From Dendrophyllia cribrosa (Eukaryota > Cnidaria > Anthozoa > Scleractinia > Dendrophylliidae): DNA of 64,000 bases. Location of the stretch: positions 43,078,587 to 43,142,586 of the forward strand of contig JAJLRJ010000005.1 in the NCBI GenBank assembly GCA_024195265.1. Reading direction: 5' to 3'. The notes beneath the pieces are model-generated. The model saw nothing but the letters and a program-made list of their open reading frames with translations, did not search any database and was not told the origin of the DNA. Position 1 is the stretch's first letter. Each line of letters starts with the position of its first letter. Positions 13,401 to 27,900 of this stretch are shown here, one piece after another. The translations under genes and the position numbers were made by a program.

Positions 13401-16400
13401 TAAGCATAAGAATTACGAATATTAGCATAAGCCAGAAACGCATAAGTGGGTTGAAACGTGTAACGCGCATTCGCAGCTTCCGAATATTCATTTTTTGCTC
13501 AGTACCATATTTGGAAACCACTCAGTCCTTCGAGTTTTCCAAATAAAAATTATGGCTGTAACAACTTCTTAGCAAATTGAATAATCGCAAGCTTGTTTTG
13601 AAGCGTACAAGAGACAGCTGCATGTTTCAACCCACTTATGGGTTTCTGCTGAGCATATGATTGTTCCTTATGCTTAAGCACAGGACGAAATAACGACTTT
13701 AAGTGCAAGTAAAGGTTCATTAAAGAAAACTTAAAGAACAATTTCGACTATCTTTAAGTGCACCGTAAATTACTTAAATAAGCCTTTACTTGACAACACT
13801 TAAAGCTAGTAATGAACAATTTAAGTTGCCTTTAAGGGTCTTTAAGTTGTTGAAAAGTTGAATTAAAGGTAACGTAAAGGTTCTTAAACATATTAAAGAT
13901 ACTTACTTACTTTAATACATTTAAGAGTATTTACGTCTCAACTTAAAGATTTTCGATACCTTTAAATAAAATTTAATTTTCTCTTAAAGATTAGTAAATT
14001 CATTATTTCGTCCTGTGAAGGTTATGTTTTTGTTAGCCTCGCTTTCACTGGACATAAGCGCTGTTTATGCTTTCGTTTATGCTTTAATGGCGCCAGTGAA
14101 AACCAGGCTCATTAGCGAATACGCAAAGCAATGCAAGCAGAAAGCGAGCTAAAAAGTAATTTTTGACAACTAGAATCAACAAAATAATTGAGCTACCGTC
14201 AAAAATGTCAGATTGGAAAGAGAAGTGCTGAAGTACTTTGGAAGAAATTTACAAATTTTGAGCGACGTAACCGACTTAAAAAGAAACCAGATTTAATACT
14301 TTTGTTGGTAGTTAACATAGTCACAAACCCTTGCAGTTCGATCTGTTGTCAGATGACACTCTAACTTTTCAGCACTAAGATGGATCAATTTATGATACTC
14401 TTTCCGTCTTTCGGCATTAGGGATATCATTTAGGCGACGCCCGCCATATTGAGTTTGTTGTTGGTCTTGTCCTTGCTCCGGGTTTTTCTCGGGATACTCC
14501 GGTTTTCCACCCTCCACAAAATCCTATATTTCCAAATTCCAATTCGATCCCAAAACGGTGGAAGTAAGAACCATCTCGTGGATTCCAATTTTTCATTATT
14601 ATATATTTTAGCGGGGAAACGAACAGAGCTTGTTTTGATCCTTTCAACTACTATTGACGAAACAAATCGCAAACACTGTCGGATACCATTTTTCAAGGTC
14701 ATACGAAAATCGCTCTAACAACTTCCTATTATGTCGATGAAAGCCATGGGAAGATTATCGCTTGCTCTAAGTTCTAATTACTTATCATGAACTAGGAAGC
14801 GCGACTACGGGAATAAACTCAACATTTTGTTGACACAGTTTTACGGTACCTATGCATCATTCATTGTCATTTTAAAACCACTAACGTCTGGGCGCCCAAA
14901 ATTGGTGAGGCATACGATTAAGCAACAAGCTTTATATTTTGATATTTTTGTTGAGCTTTTAGGGTGTTGCCATGGCAACACGGTGGATTGTAAATCTGCC
15001 TGCAATATTTGGTTTCGTTTATTTTCAGAAAATGTAGTCATTAGATTTTGTCCATCGTTTGTCTCCAGTAAACTCGTAAAAATATTCGCATATTAACACT
15101 GGTCTCATGTAATTTTGACAGAGAGATCTTACGTAATTTGTTGTTTAATATGGTATGTTTGCGTTTTGTAAAAATCTCCTTTGTTAGATTTCAAATTTTT
15201 GATGGCAGATGAGTTCGGCATATTTGGAACTATTATTGTGCCAAATTTTGTGAAATGCTAATGAGTGGTTCCGTAGAAATCAGCACGTTTCCGAGGAAAG
15301 TCGCTAAAACATCTAGTCACAATTTTTTGGTCAACTGCGCATGCGTTGCATTTGACTGGGTTCTCGATTAAAGACAAAAACGACCAAAAAGGCAGTGTAT
15401 TTTTTCAATGGTTCTATATATTATCTATTGATTCAACAAACATTTTTACGAACAATAAATTGTTTTGATTTTAAGAAGAAAAATAACACTTTCGCGATCC
15501 ACACTGAGCAATCAGTGATCGCTGAATAAGTGCCACGTTTGTTTTTCTCAAAACTTTGCGCGCGCTGACTCACATAAGCAGCTGAAATTGAAGAGCGCGC
15601 GCAAACTGTGTTCAGCCACTTTAAGTTCGCGAACAGTTTGGTATAATGTTGTTTTCTTTGAGATAAATTCAGTTAGCGAAGGTTCTTATCTAAGAAACTG
15701 ATAATACCATGGCAAAGATCACCTTGTTTAAGGCCAAAAGTGTGACGAGATAACGACTGAACCAACGAACGACAACGCCGTAGTTGAAAGAAAAGTCCTT
15801 TTAGAAGGCCCTTAAATTATAATACTAAACCTTTTTGCAATTGCCTTCTTCGCTTTCAAAACAGCAGGGTCGGCGTAGCTAGAAACCCTTGGACAGTTGA
15901 TTAGGTCCTCCATCAAATAAGTGTCGGTACTTACGGTTACATGTTCCAATAGTTCCCTCCCACCGTCCGCTACTGCCACAAGTGAGGACGCCATGTGAGA
16001 TGTCCGAAATGACGTAACCCACTTGACACTTCATCACGCATTTGTCTCCATAGAAGTTAGAGTTCGCATCAATGCAGCGCGCAGGCTCCAAATTGCTCCC
16101 AAACGGGGTAGTCAGGGACCCACATCCCACGGCTAAGTGAAACAAAAAACAAATGTATGCGTTATTGATGATGGGTTGTATAAAGCGCCTGAATGGGGAG
16201 TTTGCATGACAGCTAACATCAAAGCTTTAGGTCATGTAGCAGCTAACAGTATGGTAAAAATTTCGCTGTGACAGTAGAAAACATTTAAACCCTTCTCAAA
16301 TGTCAAAATAACGACATTTTTAGCAATATTCTTACTCTAAAAGTGGGCGATATGAAGAACAAAACTTCCAGAGTCTGTTAATTTCTCTCTTAATTTGAAA

Positions 16401-17115
16401 ACTAACTTATTTTAATTCTAATGGTAAATTTCACCATTAATTTCACTTCTGTAGTTTTAGGGTTCTATTTACTCATTTTATTAGTATCTAGTTTCTAGGA
16501 TGCATTGCCAAAACTTAACGTTTCTTATATAACAATAGAATTTCGGGCTTCATAAGTTCTTTTGTCTTGAGGAAAGGTAAAAGATGATTTAAAAGCAACT
16601 GACAAGTTCTTGCCTTGTGAAGATCGTTTAATTCAAATGTAAACAGATGAGGTTTAACAGTTATTAGGAACTCTTTAGGACTCACAGATTTAGCCATTTC
16701 AAATGACCCCAATGGCACCTTCATGGCTCGAGGTTGTTCCCAAACAATTTCCCCTAATTAAATTAACATTTATTAAGATCTAAATGCATAAAACCTATCT
16801 CAAACCATGGTGGTCCTGTGCCGGGGGGGGGGGGGGGGGGGGGGGGGTCTCCCATATAAAAATGACGGGGGTGCTCGTCGTACCTTTTAGGGGTCAAAAT
16901 TTGCAGATTGGTACCGCTTAGGGTACTTAAATCTAAAATGACCACCGTTAGAATTATTACGGTACCTTTTGGGGTATTGAGCCGAAAAAATATGACAGAA
17001 TATGACATGTGTTGTTTTAGAATTGGTACGTCTTAGGAGTAAAAATTATTTTGAGTCACGCTCATCAAACGAGATTCTGATACCTTTTGGGGTGTTTTTG
17101 CCCCGTCATTTTTAT

Positions 17116-17176
<61 letters not shown>

Positions 17177-20100
17177 ACGTTTTATATACTATACATTCAA
17201 TACAAGGTGCTTTCGACTTTTGAGTCTGTGGATGAAATCCTAAAGTGTGGCCATTTAAATGAAAGCTACTGAGCAGCAATCCTGTGGTGCTATTTATTAT
17301 GCCGAACAAGGTGGTTCATACTTTTGAATCTGTGGATGAAATCCTAAAGTGTGACCATTCAAATGAAAGCTATTGAGTAGTACTTTCCTGTGGTGCTGTT
17401 TATTATGCTGTACAAGGTGGTTCTAACTTTTGAGTCTGTGGATGAAATCCTAAAGTGTGACCATTCAAATGAAAGCTACTGAGCAGTACTTTTCTGTGGT
17501 ACCGTTTATTATGCCGTACAAGGTGCTTCTAACTTTTGAGTCTGTGGATGAAATCCTAAAGTGAGACCATTCAAATGAAAGCTACGGAGCAGTAGTTTCC
17601 TGTGGTGCTGTTTATTATGCTGTACAAGGTGGTTCTAACTTTTGAGTCTGTGGATGAAATCCTAAAGTGTGACCATTCAAATGAAATCTACGGAGCAGTA
17701 GTTTCCTGTGGTGCTGTTTATTATGCTGTACAAGGTGGTTCTAACTTTTGAGTCTGTGGATGAAATCTTAAAGTGTGGCCATTAAAATGAAAGCTACTGA
17801 GCAGCAATTATGTGGTGCTGTTTATTATGCTGTACAACGGTGCTTCTAACTTTTGAGTCTGTGGATGAAATCCTAACGTGTGACCATTTTTCAAATGAAA
17901 TCTACTGAGCAGTACTTTTCTGTGGTACCGTTTATTATGCCGTACAAGGTGCTTCTAACTTTTGAGTCTCTGGATGAAATCCTAAAGTGAGACCATTCAA
18001 ATGAAAGCTACGGAGCAGTACTTTCCTGTGGTGCTGTTTATCATGCTGTACAAGGTGGCTCTAACTTTTGAGTCTGTGGATGAAATCCTAAAGTGTGACC
18101 CGGGAGTGTGACCATTCAAATGAAAGCTACGGAGCAATACTTTCCTGTGGTACTGTTTATTATGCTGTACAAGGTGGTTCTTACTTTTGAGTCTGTGGAA
18201 GAAATCCTAAAGTGTGGCCATTCAAATGAACACTCAGTATTGAGCAGCCGTTTAATATGCAGTGCAAGAAGGTTTCGACTTTCAAGTTTATAGAATGAAA
18301 TTTTTGACTGAAACGTGCTTCCAAATGGATCAGTGTTATAGAGCATTAATAATATATTTCTTAGGGTTGCTGTTAATAAAGTTTTCGATATTTTAATAAA
18401 TAAGATTTGGAACATTTTCAACTTTTAGCTTGAGCTCTGCCATCATTAGGAGTCTAACGAAACCAATACAAATTATGCCACATCCTGCGGTCGAATGATC
18501 CGGAGACTAAGATAACGTACCTTCACAGATCTTGTTGTTTGCGCCTTGATTATAACCTGGTTTACATGAACACCTGAAAGTTCCTTCCGCGTCTATACAG
18601 TCTGATGACGTCTTGTTACACGAGTCTATACCCTTACTGCATTCGTTTACATCTGAAAAGTCAAAACAAAAGGCACCCAATTGGTACATGAGTCTGTACC
18701 CTTACTGCATTCGTTTACATCTGAAAAGCCAAAACAAAAGGCACTCTATAATATTATTCCAAAGGGACCAAATTTTAAAACAGTTAACTAAAGCCCCGTC
18801 TACACGAGCAATTTTTATGTGGCAACTGTATGTGGCAATTTTTGTTTGCCCGTGTAGATGATCGACAAATATTTGTTGTTAATTTGCGTCAGTAATAATT
18901 TCGCACAGCGGAGGGACTGGGTTCTACAGATGACGTCGATATAATCGTCACATTTTATGTGGCGTCTCGTCCACACGGACAATTATCGGTATGCGGCAAT
19001 TTTTATTTGCCACATAAAAACTAACACGCCAGCTTTTCAGCAAATACAGCTGTCACATAAAAATTGGTCATTTTTCATCATCTACACGGGCAAATAAAAA
19101 TTGCCACATAGAAAATTGCCACATAAAAATTGCTCGTGTAGACGGAGCTTAAAGTGTCTATCACCCCTAGAAAGTTATTTTCAGAATCAACTCTATGTAC
19201 ATTGAATAGTTAAATGGTAAAATATTTCTTGTTTTGAACGTCGTGTTAGTAAGTTATAGAGATTTGAATTTACAAAATGCTAATTAGATGACGTCAACCC
19301 GGGAATCATTTATTATACAACTACTTGTTTTCACCTCCAAGTAATAATTTTTACGAATCAATTGACTATCCACAGTTTATTTTTAGTATTTATCAAATTA
19401 ATTATCCTCAAGCTGTAAACTGCGCATTGTAAATTGGCGTATGGCAAATTCCTGGGTTGACGTCATCTAATTAGCATTTTGTAAATTCAAATCTCTATAA
19501 CTCACAAACGCGACGTTCAAAACAAGAAATATTTTACCATTCAACTATTCAATGTACAGGGAGTTGATACTGAAAATAACTTTCTAGGGGTGATAGGCAC
19601 TTTAACGGCCGTTGTTGGAAACTCAATTCAAGAGAAGAAAGTTAATCTGCTCTCAACTCAAGAGGGATCTTAATTCATGTAACGCGATTCTAATAATTCA
19701 CTCTCTCCCTTTATTCTATCGTAGAATTGAACGCTAAAAGATTTTTAACAAAACATTTTAAAACTTTAATTCATTAGAATTGTATAAGTAATTTTATATT
19801 TTACCTTTGTAATTATACCCATAAGACCACCAAATATTTCTGTCTTTTTACCTCATATATATTCTTGTTTCAATTTTACCTTTTTTGACTTGATAATGAC
19901 GTGAAGTAGGGACGAAACGTCGCAGCTTTAAAATGTCTTTTTAAAAACCTTTTAGCGTTCAATTTTGTGATAAAATCGTTTTCCAAATCTCTCCTTTTAC
20001 TCCCTTTATTCTCTGGTCAATGTGGATGTGGATGACATCCTAAAATGTTACTATTTGAACAAATGAAAGCTACTGATAAGTTCTTTCCTGTGGCTCTGCC

Positions 20101-21918
20101 TTCACGATGGTGATGTTTGCCTGTCAACAGTTTGCACATAACATCTTAGTTGTATTGAACATTGAAACCCGGGAGGGGGGACTCCCTGCGTATGAAAGGT
20201 ACGGAGATAATCGTCGTCTCGTTAATAGGGTTGTAAATTACGGATTTTGGTATCACTTAGGGTGTTCAGGAAGGATTGCCAATATTTTTAGCCATCAAGG
20301 TATCGTTTAGGGGTGTAAATTACGGATTTTGGCATCACGTAAGGTGTTCAGGAAGGAACGCCGATATTTTTTTGCCATCAAAGTAAAAAAAAAAAAAAAA
20401 AATCGTTTAGGAGTGGAAATTACGGATTTTGGTTTCACTTAGGGTGTTCAGGAAGGAACGCTGATATTTTGAACCATCAAGGTATCGTTTAGGGGTCTAA
20501 ATTACAGATTTTGATATCACATGGTGTTCAGGCCAAGGAAGTATCGCCGATATTTTTAGTCATCAAGGTATCGTTTACGGTGGCGGCACGCGAAGAATAA
20601 CTAACGATTTATGATTCGATAATCGATGACAAAGTTTTTATCATCATTTAAGTAACTATAACTCCTGCTTGTCTGTCATTTTAGAATAGTGTCTGTTAGA
20701 GGTCAAAAAAAGCTTGAGCCACGCCAGATTGATCTCCTTTTGGGCTTAGTATCCCCGTACCTTTCATATGATCCCACCCGCAAATTGAATGTAATATGCT
20801 GACTCACTTTGACAGTTCTTGGCATCCATATTCTCGTAGCCAGGCGCCTTGCATATGCAGCGATAGTCGCCGGGAAAATTATCACAAGTCGACATCACGT
20901 AATTGCAAGGATTATCCGCGCATTCGTCCTTATCTGAAGAGAAGATATCAACAACATCATTTAACCCTTTAATCTTCAATATTAATATCAAAATTCAAAT
21001 TCTCCTTTACTCTTCCTATACATTTCTTAGGTACTAGTTGGGAGAAGGTTTTAAATTATCAAGAATAATCATCTTGGGTGATGATGTCCTGAATTCTCTT
21101 TACAGTGACCAATTGGCCTTTTCCTGTTAAATCTTGGGCGTCGATTACTAAAAATAAAATAGCGATGAGAAAAAGCGATAAAAGAGAGTCTTATTGTGCT
21201 CTATTGTCATTTCAGTTTAGTTCACTGTAACTACATGTCAAGGGTAAATGGGGAGGAATAGGGGAGAAGTAGCGACGAAAAATAGGGTGGGAGGGGAGGG
21301 TGGGAGGGTGGGAGGGAGGGCCTTCTCCGCTCTCAAAATGGCGGGGTGATTGAAGAAGCCCCTGGACAAGGCTGCCAAACTAGAATATTTCGTCATGTAA
21401 AACATGATGAAATGTCTTCGTTTGAATTACGGTTTCAAATGCCAGAAAACAAACATGGCTGCAATTCAACGCTTTGCCATTTTTAGAGGGGCGAATCCAA
21501 ATCTTGAAAAATAATTATAATAGCACTTTGAATTCACAATAATAATAATAATCGCGTTCAAAGAACGCAATTCTAATTTCGTGTTGGTTGTCCTGTGGAT
21601 TTTTAATCTGTGATTACTGCTAGTAATAATAATAGAGCAGTTTTCAATTGAGTGTCGAAAGTAATTATACAATTGCTTTGGTTCTGCATTGCTACGCTTT
21701 GTGATTGGCTAAAAAATCTCGCGCCACTTTCTCGACCAATCAGAAGTAAAACCAAAACCAATCGTGACTTGCTCTCAAGCGTTTTCCCGCGCTTGGCGCC
21801 GGCGATATGTAATTGCTACGAGCTCTGATTGGTTCATTGGATTGTTTACGACTGCTGTGATTGGTCAGAGTAATTACTTTGGTTTTGGTTTTACGACACT
21901 CAATTGAAAACTGCTCTC

Positions 21919-21950
<32 letters not shown>

Positions 21951-24900
21951 TTATTGTAATACTTAATTAGACAGTGAAATCTCTACTTTGGGACATTTCC
22001 ATTAAGCGGACATTTCTACTGGTCCCTGCGGCAAAGCGTTCATATCATCCTCACCACTATAAAAGGGACACCGGCTCTATTAAAAAGGGACACCTCCTGG
22101 TCCCAATAGTGTCTCTTTTAATGGAGGTTTCACTATTGTTATAAAATAACTCAGTACTTTGAATAACGCAAGGTGTTGTTTACTTCTGTTAGTCCTTGGG
22201 AAAATCCTTTTTTAAAACCATACGCATAAAAGATTACCAGAACACTTTCCCTTTAATGGAGTTGATAATTATAAAGATTATAATTATAATTATAGCTGAA
22301 TTTTTGAAAAGGCGATCAACGAAAATTTACGCAATTTCATTACAACTAGCCCAAACAAGGATTTTTTATGAGCCCGATCAGCCCGAAAATCACATAAAAG
22401 AGAGAGAAGAGGGAAAGGGAACGAGAGCGAGAGAAAAATAGACTAGCAACAGTCTTTTGGTTTTATATTGCGAGGTTTGAGATAGTTTTCGAACGACAAA
22501 TAAACAAGGCCAAGAACACATACAAACGCTTACTTGGGGCGACATCCTTTTCAAAAATCCAGGTAGAATTATAAAGATGATAATTATAAAGATGATATGA
22601 GCGTTTTCCGGCCTGGACCAAAAGAAGTGTACCAAAGTAGAGGTTTCACTGTATTTTGCAATTGAAATAAAATGTAGTGGTCTTTATCTCCCTATCTCTG
22701 GTAGTGATAAGGCCAACCATCACCATAAGGAACCCAAACGGACCAGGTCGATCACGCTAGTATTGACGATTCTTTGCGCATACAATTTTAATGTTTATGA
22801 CTGCGTGGAGAGATCAACTTAATGGCTTTGTTTAGACAGTTTTCCGAAAATTTCGGACCATTCATCGAAAATTGCCGAATGTTGTCTAGACGTTACCAAA
22901 CGACAAAGATAGGCAACAAACGAAGTGAAAACTGGTGTACCTTCACACTGGTCCACTGTTCCCGCCTTCTTGATGTAACCGCTGGGACACTGGCAGTGGT
23001 ATGAGCCCGCAGTATTGACACAGGTAGACGGTGAAGCGCACCTGGATGAACTCTGGCATTCGTCCACATCTCAAACAACAAACAGATACACCAAAGCTTA
23101 AATTTTGAATCTACTTCGTTCAGTTTTAAAAATCCATTTTCAGTAAAATCTGCTTCATGCGTTTGTCGCAACATCACTCACGTTAAGACAACAACAGCGT
23201 CAATGACAACAACAACAACAACAACAACAAAATCAAGACATGGCCCGAGACGAAATGTTCATTTTCCATGTAAGGAAAAAAGGACGATACTCGATGATAA
23301 CCTTTCCGTGTTAAGCCAATCAGATCGCTAGAATTGTAATAATGTTACCATGACACTAAAAACAATCAAAGTTAAGACCTTTGTTATATGCATGAGAATC
23401 GCCATTATAGCGTGACCTAACCTTTAGTTGTTCTAGAGTGTTTCATGGTTTGTTTGTAAATCCCGTTTATTTCACTGAATCTTCAAGCGATTTGGTTGCC
23501 ATAGCTACCATCTGCTGACAGGAGAGTCCCCAGACTCTGGTTAAATTAAAGCCCCACACAGTGATCAAACGCACTTCAGTGCGTAAGAAAACATTAGAAG
23601 CAACGTGTAGTGACAAATTGAATTACAAGCCGATAAAACTTGTCGCTAACAGTTACTTACTTTTCCACAGATAGTAGACGTAACCAGCTTACGTTTTTAG
23701 AAACGGGCTTGAGTTTTGTGCCTTAATTGGAAGATTCAACATTTCTCGTTTATTTGTTTTAAATTTTGGCGGGAACTTCGCACGCGCGTCACGTTGACCA
23801 CTGGGGAGGTTGAAGGGACACTGTCCCGCCGAAATTACAAAATTTCGCTATATTTCGCGATATGTTATATCGCCAAATGCCACCAAATATACAACTTAAT
23901 TGGATAAAAAGATAGTTCTATAGAGCAAAACAGAAGCAATAGTTTGGAGACAAAATGCAAGGGCGTAGCTAGGATTTTTCAAAGGGAGGGTCTCACTGTA
24001 TCACACCCAGGGTACTTACCAGATTTTCATGTCGACATCCACGCGGGCATGGGCAACCCGGGGCAACCCGGGACCCCCCCCCCCCCCCCCCCTTCCCCAG
24101 CTACGCCCCTGAAGTGCAGGATTGCAAAGATTGAAGTAGATTTCAGTTCATCAAATTTGATTCTGACAGGCATCCAAGAAATCAAAATTGCCATTCTTGT
24201 GGAATTTTGACGTTTTTGGCGTTATTTTGTCTCTTTAGTTAATATTTCGTTGTTTTCATCACTTTTGGCAATTTTTCTTCCTATTTTAAAGTGCCTATCA
24301 CCCCTAGAAAGTTATTTTCAGAATCAACTCTATGTACATTGAATAGTTGAATGGTAAAATATTCCTTGTTTTGAACATCGTGTTTGTGGGTAGTTTCTTG
24401 GTGTTGCGAATGGTGTGATCACCAAATGACACAAAAGCTAACCAACAATGGCTTCCGCAACACCAAGAAACACCCCGTTTGTGAGTTATAGAGATTTAAA
24501 TTTACAAAATGGTAACTAGATGACGTCAACCCGGGACTTTGCCATTATTTCTACGCCAATTGATTCGTAAAAAATATTACTTGGAGGTGAAAACAAGTAG
24601 TTGTATAATAAATGATTCCCGGGTTGACGTCATCTTATTAGCATTTTGTAAATTCAAATCTCTATAACTCACTAACACGACGTTCAAAACAAGAAATATT
24701 TTACCATTCAACCATTCAATGTACATAGAGTTGATTCTGAAGATAACTTTCTAGGGGTGACAGGCACTTTAAGATATTAAAGCAAGCTTCTAGCCATAAT
24801 CATAAAAACACGATATATCAGCCGGGAAAATGTCAATGAGTTGTGGTACCTTGACACTGGTTGTTCGTTCCTGGCTTCAAGATGTAACCGTTGGGACAAT

Positions 24901-27900
24901 TACAAATGTATGACCCCACAGTATTCTGACATGTTGCTGGTGAGATGCAAGGATTGGAAGTCTGGCATTCGTCTACATCTGCCACTAAATTCACATGAAA
25001 AAGAGAGAAGGCAAATTCAGCAGTAGAATATCAAAAAGAAGAGTAAAAAAAGGAGAAAGAAGTTCTGAATGGAGGTACATTATTTTCGATCAGTTATCAG
25101 CTTAATATTAATTTGGCCTTTTTTTATATCAGCTTACATTTTAAGACGACATTTCGCGTGTGCTTGCTGAAGCCATAAATAAGGAATGGCTTTGATGTGA
25201 AAGATAATTAGTCTTTCGGGTTATAAAATATCGGTTTCTTCCCAGAACCAGTTGTAATAAGATTCTGACATTCTGACAGCCCTGCCTCGAATAGCGTTTT
25301 TGCTAATTTGCAGGGCAACTGTATTTAAGTTTATATGTCTAATAAATTTTTGTTTGTTTTGTGTTTGTTTGTGTTTACTCACAGTAACTGTATAGTAAAA
25401 CTGAGGACCCGTTAGGGAGTCTGCAAAATATTATCCTATCATGCAGTCCCATTCATTTTTTGCCTAAATATGACAGACCGCCAAGATTTAAGTACAGTTA
25501 ACTAACGTTTTCTCAAAGAACGGTTTTCATTTGATTGTCGGACAACCAAAACTAACATAATCACTCTGGCCAATCACAACAGACGCAGACGAACAAACCA
25601 ATGAACCAATCACTGCAATCAGAACTCGAAGCAAATACACGCAGCCGGCGCGAGCAAGTTCTGACACTCAATTGAAAACCACTCTTTATATGCTGGAGCA
25701 CGCAGCAGACTTATATTATTTAATAATTTTAGTGAGAAATAATTGTAATCTAGACGGACGCAGAGTGTTATGGCCTGGCGAGCAGGAATTGGAATCTAGA
25801 CGGACGCAGTGTTATGGCCTGGCGGGAAAAAATTGTAAGCTATGACGGACGCAGAGTGTTATGTCCTGGCGGGAAGGAATTGAAAGCTATGACGCATTCG
25901 TTATGACAGAAAAAATGTATAACATGCTCTTGAACATTTTAGCTTTCTGAATAGTGTTGATATGTTTTTTGTTTGTTTCTGTATACAAAATGCCACATGC
26001 ATGAACTCAGGATAGATACCTACCATCACAATAGCCTTGACTGTTGATAACGTTTCCATCTGTGCAAGACACTGAAAGAAAACTTAAAAGTTTAATAACA
26101 GTAACATTTATCCTCTCACCCCCCCTCCGACAAAAAGAAGAAATCAATTACAGTGCTGTTGGAGCACTCCAAGAATCGTTTCGGGGAAAAAACTATCAGT
26201 TCACCCTCCAGATTATTCACTTCTCTGAGAGATTAGTGAATAACGTGTAAGGTGCGCGCGCAATGCATGATTCCCAAGAGCAATGTCAAGTTCACGGGTG
26301 GTGAGTGGCAGCTTTGCACACAGCCAAGCGGCTGGTCGATTCGCTTCTTCAACCGAGCAAGAAATTGGGAAATTGCTGGACGATAAAGACCCGGAAAACA
26401 CAAAAAGATCGACAAAAGTTGAGAAGGAACTGGTTCACCAATGCCTTAAGAAAAAAAAACATTCAGGAGCCGGACGACAAAAAGGAATTGGCACACAAGT
26501 GTTGAAATCGTTATTTTCTTTAAAACAATAAAATAAAACAATTATTAGTTCGGTTTTGGTGAATAATCAAGGATATCAAAACATCCTCATCCAATAATAA
26601 ATTGTTTATAAAATGTTACGGAAAAACAGTACAACGCCATTCCAAGCGTTTTCTTAAACATTCCTCTTTGCGTGCTAGGGGATAAATTATTATGTTTAGA
26701 GCGGTTTTCAATTGAGTATCGTAAAATCAAAACCAAAGTAATTACTCTGACCAATCACAGAACTCGCAGACAATCCGATGAACCAATCAGAACTCGAAGC
26801 AAATACATGTAGCCAGCACCAAGCGCGGGAAAACGCGTACGAGCAAATCACGATCGGTTTTGGTTTTACTTCTGATTGGTTGAGAAAATGGCGCGAGATT
26901 TTTTAACCAATCACAAAGCGTAGCAATGCAAAACCAAAGCAATTACAAAATTACTTTCGATACTCAATTGAAAACTGCTCTAACCTGTTAATTGATAATT
27001 TATTGATTTCGCCATTCCACACAATTACATAATAGTAGAATTACAAATTTACGATTTTTTTTAGATGGCGAGGAAACCTGAAAGAAACCATTGGGCTTGT
27101 ATAGATCAGGTTCCCTCGCAGAATTAAAGGTAGATTAGCCAAATAAAATAAACTAGAGCAATATGGACGAACTAATAGATCAAGGTTACAGAGTGTAATA
27201 TTTACTAATAAGAAATCAGCAGCAAGAAACCTGTGTTCAATGTGATCGTATTTATTTGTGTATAAGCAAGCACTGTTTGTAATTAAAAGGAAGGAAGGAA
27301 GAAATTTTAAACATATATAAGTTAATTCAGATTTGTAAGTTGGGAGAGCCAATTGGTCTTTGTCGATTGCTCTAGCAACTTTTCAGCATAATCTACAATG
27401 GCGAGCAAAATCTGTTGGCGATTTTTCTTTCGCTAGCGGCATAATTTTACTTTTTTTAGGAGAATGATATTAGCAAGTAAATCCTAAAATACATGAGATG
27501 TTAAGTATCAAAGAATTCCGGGAACGATCGAACCTTGCGGTTGTACCTAGGCCCATTCTCCTCCTCGATTGTCGCTTTTCTTAAAGGGGCTATGTCACCT
27601 TTTTAGTGTTGCTTTTAAAAGTCCAAAATACATGTTTATATATATATCAGTGAAAACCCAGAAACAATGGTCCAGTTTTGTTACAAATAATTCTACTAGT
27701 AAAAATAAGTGTCTTGGGCTGCAGATGGCCCGGATGGAAATGGATTGCATCTTAAAAAAATTGGGCTAATGTTTTCAAGTTTATCGCTGCTGTCTTGGAA
27801 AAGTCGCTAAAAACTCTGATTATGGTTTATTTTATCCCAAAAAAATCACTTGATATCTTCCGTATGGTGTTCTATAAGCATTTTGTGTACGGCAAAGGTA

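Larger units (their letters stand above)
23816..24835. mobile_element. GGGACACTGTCCCG MITE opened by two insertions
   Basis: The outer sequence (GGGACACTGTCCCGCCGAAA, CCAAATGCCACCAAATAT, GTGCAGGATTGCAAAGATTG) matches the uninterrupted relatives at 54485-54836 and 41116-41517. It is broken at about 23959-24112 by a segment bounded by GGGCGTAGCTAGG and CCTAGC-type ends with a C run, and at 24300-24768 by a TTAA MITE that itself carries another MITE. Its decayed right end stops within about 20 bp of the EGF exon donor. Confidence 0.7.

Noticed and set aside
14293..14718. Several overlapping 73-90 residue frames
   Set aside because: Mutually antisense, with no recognisable family, signal or splice support.
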